A stretch of DNA of 9,039 nucleotides. Source: an uncultured Prevotellaceae bacterium. GTDB taxonomy: Bacteria; Bacteroidota; Bacteroidia; Bacteroidales; Bacteroidaceae. A program made the translations under genes and the position numbers. The stretch spans positions 1 to 9,039 of the forward strand of contig CADCEQ010000069.1 in the NCBI GenBank assembly GCA_902800435.1, read 5' to 3'. The notes beneath the pieces were generated by a model. It was not told where the DNA came from. It ran no database searches and saw nothing but the letters and a program-made list of their open reading frames with translations. Of this stretch, positions 6,131 through 9,039 are shown piece after piece. How positions within the stretch are numbered: position 1 is the stretch's first letter; every line of letters begins with the position of its first letter.

Positions 6131-6832
6131 TTACTGCAGCGTTCCGGCCTCAGCAGCCTGAATCATAGCCTGGCTGGCATAGAGGATAACCTCAACGCGG
6201 CGGTTCTGAGCCTTACCAGCGGCGGTAGAGTTGTCGGCAACGGGATTAGCCTCACCGAAACCGGTGGTAGAGCGAATCTGGTTGCTGCTAACGCCGAGCG
6301 ACAGCAGGTAGTTGGTCACGGCCTGAGCGCGCTGCTGCGACAGGTTGACGTTCTTCTGATAGCTCTGCTCAGCGGTAGAGTTCTTCCAGCCGGCATTGTC
6401 GGTATAACCCTGAACGGCAACGTCGCAGTCGGTGTTCACCTTCAGCACGTTGTTGGCAAACTGGGTCAGCGAGTTCTTGGCAGCAGCCTGCAGCGTAGAG
6501 CTGCCCGTGCCGAAGAGGATACCAGAGTCGAAGGTAACCTTCACACCCTGCAGACCGTTAGCGTCGGTATAGCTCTCAACCTGAGCATTCTCGACGGCTG
6601 CGGCCTGAGCCTTCACCTTATCCATGTGCTTGCCGATGAGTGCGCCAGTACCGGCACCCACAGCACCACCGACGGCAGCACCCACAGCGGTGTTACCAGC
6701 AATCTTACCTACAATAGCGCCTAAGGCAGCACCACCGACAGCGCCGATAGCGGTACCCTTGGCCAAGTTGTTACATCCTGCCATCACCATGCCTGCGCAG
6801 AGAGCGATGACTACAGTCTTCATACTTTTCAT
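6131..6832 (-). CDS. Glycine-zipper, OmpA-domain outer-membrane lipoprotein (YiaD-like)
   Basis: The 233-residue product has a lipoprotein signal peptide (MKSMKTVVIALCAGMVMAGC, lipobox MAGC, lipidated C20). Next comes an Ala/Gly-rich glycine zipper at ~25-70 with spaced GxxxG repeats (AIGAVGGAALGAIVG, AVGGAVGAGTGALIG). The C-terminal OmpA domain spans ~90-225: VTFDSGILFGTGSSTL, VQGYTDNAGWKN, NLSQQRAQAVTNYL, TGFGEANPVADN and NRRVEV. OmpA-like domains bind diaminopimelate-containing peptidoglycan non-covalently, so the protein probably tethers the outer membrane to the wall. The downstream mtgA also acts on peptidoglycan, which fits a two-gene operon. ATG 6832 is preceded by an A/G-rich stretch; M4 is an alternative start giving a shorter signal peptide. 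The zipper resembles YMGG/Gly-zipper lipoproteins. The exact orthologue is not identified. Confidence 0.9.
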   Translation of the reverse strand: MKSMKTVVIALCAGMVMAGCNNLAKGTAIGAVGGAALGAIVGKIAGNTAVGAAVGGAVGAGTGALIGKHMDKVKAQAAAVENAQVESYTDANGLQGVKVTFDSGILFGTGSSTLQAAAKNSLTQFANNVLKVNTDCDVAVQGYTDNAGWKNSTAEQSYQKNVNLSQQRAQAVTNYLLSLGVSSNQIRSTTGFGEANPVADNSTAAGKAQNRRVEVILYASQAMIQAAEAGTLQ

Positions 6833-6891
6833 AGTTCTTTTTCTTTTTTGTTATTAATTGATGTTTGACAAATATTGTCCCATTTACGGTG

Positions 6892-6899
6892 CAAAGATA
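6892..6899 (-). promoter_or_regulatory. Probable -7 promoter element (TATCTTTG, minus strand) for the OmpA-like gene and mtgA
   Basis: Plus-strand CAAAGATA reads TATCTTTG on the minus strand, a match to TAnnTTTG, 59 bases before the ATG at 6832. The leader is AT-rich with an AAAGAAAAAGAAC stretch just before the start. No clear -33 TTG is seen. Confidence 0.5.
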
Positions 6900-6942
6900 G
6901 CAATTATTTCTTAATTCATGCATTTTAATTGATTTTTTTTTG

Positions 6943-6950
6943 TAATTTTG
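6943..6950 (+). promoter_or_regulatory. Bacteroidota -7 promoter element (TAATTTTG) for proS
   Basis: TAATTTTG followed by CA lies 29 bases before the proS ATG at 6980, at a position typical for the phylum. It is back to back with the minus-strand box at 6892-6899, about 43 bases apart, so the AT-rich 6833-6979 gap is a divergent promoter region. A T-tract at 6932-6941 precedes it. Confidence 0.6.
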
Positions 6951-6979
6951 CACTCAATTTGACGAAATACTGATTAATC

Positions 6980-8461
6980 ATGGCAAAAGAATTAAAAGAT
7001 TTGACCAAAAGGGCTGATAATTACAGCCAGTGGTTCAACGACCTTGTTGTGAAGGCCGACTTAGCCGAGCAGTCGGCAGTACGTGGATGCATGGTCATCA
7101 AGCCTTATGGCTACGCCATCTGGGAAAAGATGCAGCAGCAGTTAGATAAGATGTTCAAGGAGACGGGCGCCCAGAACGCCTACTTCCCCCTGCTCATCCC
7201 GAAGTCGTTCCTCAGTCGCGAGGCCGAGCACGTAGAGGGCTTCGCCAAGGAGTGCGCCGTAGTGACCCACTACCGCCTGCGCGCCAAGGACGACAAGAGC
7301 GGCGTCGAGGTAGACCCCTCGGCCAAGCTCGAAGAGGAGCTCATCATCCGTCCCACGTCGGAGACCATCATCTGGAACACGTATAAGAACTGGATTCAGT
7401 CGTGGCGCGACCTGCCCCTGATGTGCAACCAGTGGTGTAACGTCATGCGCTGGGAGATGCGCACGCGCCCCTTCCTCCGTACCTCGGAGTTCCTGTGGCA
7501 GGAGGGCCACACCGCCCACGCTACCCGCGAGGAGGCTGAGGCCGAGGCCCAGCTCATGCTGAAGGTCTATGCCAAGTTCGCCGAAGAGTGGATGGCCGTC
7601 CCCGTGGTTCAGGGCGTGAAGTCGGAGACCGAGCGCTTCGCCGGTGCCCTCGACACCTACACCATCGAGGCCATGATGCAGGACGGCAAGGCCCTGCAGA
7701 GCGGCACGAGCCACTTCCTCGGACAGAACTTCGCCAAGGCCTTCGACGTCACCTATCTTAATAAGGAGAACAAGCCCGAGTACGTCTGGGCTACGTCGTG
7801 GGGCGTTTCCACCCGACTCATCGGTGCCCTCATCATGACCCACTCCGACGACAACGGACTCGTCCTGCCGCCGAAGCTCGCCCCCATCCAGGTGGTCATC
7901 ATACCCATCGCCACCAAGCCCGAGCAGATGGAGCTGGTCAACAAGGAGGTGAAGCCCATCATCGAGCAGCTGCGCCAGAAGGGCATCAGCGTGAAGTTCG
8001 ACGATGCCGACAACAAGCGTCCCGGCTTCAAGTTCGCCGACTACGAGCTGAAGGGCGTTCCCGTACGCCTCGTGCTCGGTGCCCGTGACCTGGAGAACGG
8101 CACCATCGAGGTGATGCGCCGCGACACGTTAGAGAAGGAGACGCGCCCCCTGGAGGGTATCGTCGACTACGTGGAGCAGCTGCTCGTCGACATCCAGCAG
8201 AACATCTTCGAGAAGGCCAAGGCCTATCGCGACGCCCACATCTTCGAGTGCGACAACTACGAGGAGTTCAAGGAGCGCGTCAAGGACGGCGGCTTCTTCC
8301 TCTGCCACTGGGACGGCACGGCCGAGACCGAGGCTCAGATCAAGGAAGAGACGCAGGCCACCATCCGCTGCGTGCCCTTCGGCGTTGAGCAGACGCCCGG
8401 CGTCGACATGGTGAGCGGCAAGCCCTCGAAGGCTCGCGTCATCATCGCCCGCAGCTACTAA
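6980..8461 (+). CDS. proS: Prolyl-tRNA synthetase (short archaeal/eukaryotic-type)
   Basis: Charges tRNA-Pro with proline in the cytoplasm. The 493 residues fit the ProRS type that lacks the inserted editing domain of E. coli ProRS. A class II catalytic core covers ~1-290: [23 protein letters not shown] at 124-129, motif 2 around [18 protein letters not shown] (154-171) then [11 protein letters not shown], and motif 3 near [17 protein letters not shown] from 282. An anticodon-binding domain follows (~295-400; [37 protein letters not shown]). The C-terminal domain has [20 protein letters not shown] and ends in a tyrosine (ARVIIARSY), the usual last residue of this class. Three cysteines (ECDNY, LCHW, IRCVP) are candidate remnants of a zinc site; I see no fourth before SGKPS. 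It has its own promoter and is the only plus-strand gene after 6980. Confidence 0.96.
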   Translation: MAKELKDLTKRADNYSQWFNDLVVKADLAEQSAVRGCMVIKPYGYAIWEKMQQQLDKMFKETGAQNAYFPLLIPKSFLSREAEHVEGFAKECAVVTHYRLRAKDDKSGVEVDPSAKLEEELIIRPTSETIIWNTYKNWIQSWRDLPLMCNQWCNVMRWEMRTRPFLRTSEFLWQEGHTAHATREEAEAEAQLMLKVYAKFAEEWMAVPVVQGVKSETERFAGALDTYTIEAMMQDGKALQSGTSHFLGQNFAKAFDVTYLNKENKPEYVWATSWGVSTRLIGALIMTHSDDNGLVLPPKLAPIQVVIIPIATKPEQMELVNKEVKPIIEQLRQKGISVKFDDADNKRPGFKFADYELKGVPVRLVLGARDLENGTIEVMRRDTLEKETRPLEGIVDYVEQLLVDIQQNIFEKAKAYRDAHIFECDNYEEFKERVKDGGFFLCHWDGTAETEAQIKEETQATIRCVPFGVEQTPGVDMVSGKPSKARVIIARSY

Positions 8462-8483
8462 TAGAGCGTGACACACACAGCAA

Positions 8484-8515
8484 AAGCCCCGTATGGTTTT
8501 GTCCATGCGGGGCTT
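8484..8515. terminator. Hairpin terminator between convergent proS and the HU-like gene
   Basis: Arms AAGCCCCGTATGG (8484-8496) and CCATGCGGGGCTT (8503-8515) form a 13-bp stem with one G-T wobble and a 6-base loop. On the minus strand the stem is followed by CTTTTG, giving a short U-tract, so it best fits the HU-like gene. On the plus strand it also follows proS by 23 bases but lacks a strong T run, so bidirectional action is possible. Confidence 0.8.
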
Positions 8516-8528
8516 CTCTCACTCTTGA

Positions 8529-9039
8529 TTAAGGCTCGTCAGGCTCAGCCTGGCTGATGCCGTAGGTGGCCAGCGGCGTGCGCTCCTGATAGGTCTTCAT
8601 CTTACCGTCGACCTCCTTCGTCTTCGACTCCACCAGCTGGTAAGCCTCAAACACACACTGGTCCTTCAGCGCACGCGACGTCAGCTTCTCGTCGGGCGTA
8701 CCGGCACCCTCGGGACGGAACCTGAGGTGGACACCCTTGATCAGCAGGTCGATGTTGGCAGCACCGGTAGCCACGTCGGGAGCGGGCGTGCCCTCAATCG
8801 ACGGGTAGAACGTGCCCAGACCGTCGAGCTTCACGGGCTGTCCCTGCGCGCTCAGCTCCTTCATACACGAGACCACGTTCTGAAGCACCAGAACCAGCAT
8901 CTCATACGTTGCCAGCTTGCCATGCTCGGCCAGGTGGCGTGCGAATCCCTTCAGCGACAGCGGCTCCTTAGGCTCAGCCTCAGGGTAGTACTGTCCGTAG
9001 GTCTTCGAGGCGGTGTTCTTGTTCTTGCGCAAGTTCACC
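8529..9039 (-). CDS. HU-family (HU-related, histone-like) DNA-binding protein, 5' end cut by window
   Basis: The visible 169-residue stretch matches the Bacteroidota HU-related family (TIGR01201-type): LRKNKNTASKTYGQYY, LSLKGFARHLAEHG, a helical part LVLVLQNVVSCMKELSAQGQ, the signature VKLDGLGTFYPSIEG, then GVHLRFRPEG and SRALKDQCVF. Related proteins bind DNA and are presumed to shape the nucleoid; the target here is unknown. The only start candidate in view is a GTG at 9036-9038, one codon before LRKNK. It is more likely an internal valine, because related proteins usually have a few residues before this motif, so I treat the gene as 5'-partial. The tail after ~125 (VESKTKEVDGKMKTYQERTP to AEPDEP) is charged and likely flexible. 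The gene converges on proS, with a terminator hairpin between the stops. Confidence 0.88.
   Translation of the reverse strand, partial: VNLRKNKNTASKTYGQYYPEAEPKEPLSLKGFARHLAEHGKLATYEMLVLVLQNVVSCMKELSAQGQPVKLDGLGTFYPSIEGTPAPDVATGAANIDLLIKGVHLRFRPEGAGTPDEKLTSRALKDQCVFEAYQLVESKTKEVDGKMKTYQERTPLATYGISQAEPDEP

Noticed and set aside
6771..6953. 60-residue minus-strand ORF overlapping the OmpA-like gene start
   Set aside because: It covers the divergent promoter region and the signal-peptide codons in another frame; Lys-rich AT-driven translation with no support.
7142..7843. 233-residue minus-strand open frame inside proS
   Set aside because: Lies entirely opposite class II synthetase motifs 1 to 3 and has no protein features of its own.

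Overview
The window looks like chromosome from a Bacteroidota bacterium, most likely Prevotella/Segatella or a close relative. Evidence: promoter -7 boxes of the TAnnTTTG type (201, 1511, 6943, and 6892-6899 on the minus strand), a DUF5103 (type IX secretion plug-like) gene, a MaeB malic enzyme with a phosphotransacetylase domain, a short prolyl-tRNA synthetase of the archaeal/eukaryotic type, and a Bacteroidota-style HU-related protein. The core genes are fairly GC-rich with strong codon bias. The intergenic regions are AT-rich, apart from one very GC-rich repeat system.

Layout, left to right. 1-99: C-terminal end of an unidentified plus-strand gene. 227-1459: secreted DUF5103 protein with its own promoter and probable terminator. 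1562-3865: maeB. 3866-5410: a repeat-rich accessory island. It holds 13 full copies and one partial copy of a ~40-bp hairpin repeat, mostly as inverted pairs, around a folK reading frame that runs through the repeats into a DUF559 endonuclease-like domain. 5399-6079 and 6131-6832 (minus): a glycine-zipper/OmpA lipoprotein gene followed by mtgA, separated by a tandem 8-bp repeat. 6980-8461: proS, divergent from the OmpA gene. 8484-8515: terminator hairpin. 8529-9039 (minus): HU-family protein cut by the window edge.

Most genes are ordinary housekeeping: malate to pyruvate conversion, folate synthesis, peptidoglycan polymerisation, envelope anchoring, prolyl-tRNA charging and nucleoid structure. 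They do not form one pathway.

The unusual part is the island. Two subtypes of one hairpin repeat (called A and B here) alternate in opposite orientation around a conserved 27-nt spacer, which resembles a REPIN (paired inverted REP elements). They flank a gene for a small DUF559 nuclease-like domain, much as REP elements flank RAYT transposases in other bacteria. The repeats abut or supply the stop codons of maeB, the DUF559 ORF and mtgA, and they have replaced the natural end of folK. I infer a possible non-autonomous mobile repeat family with a DUF559 partner; mobility is not demonstrated by this sequence alone.
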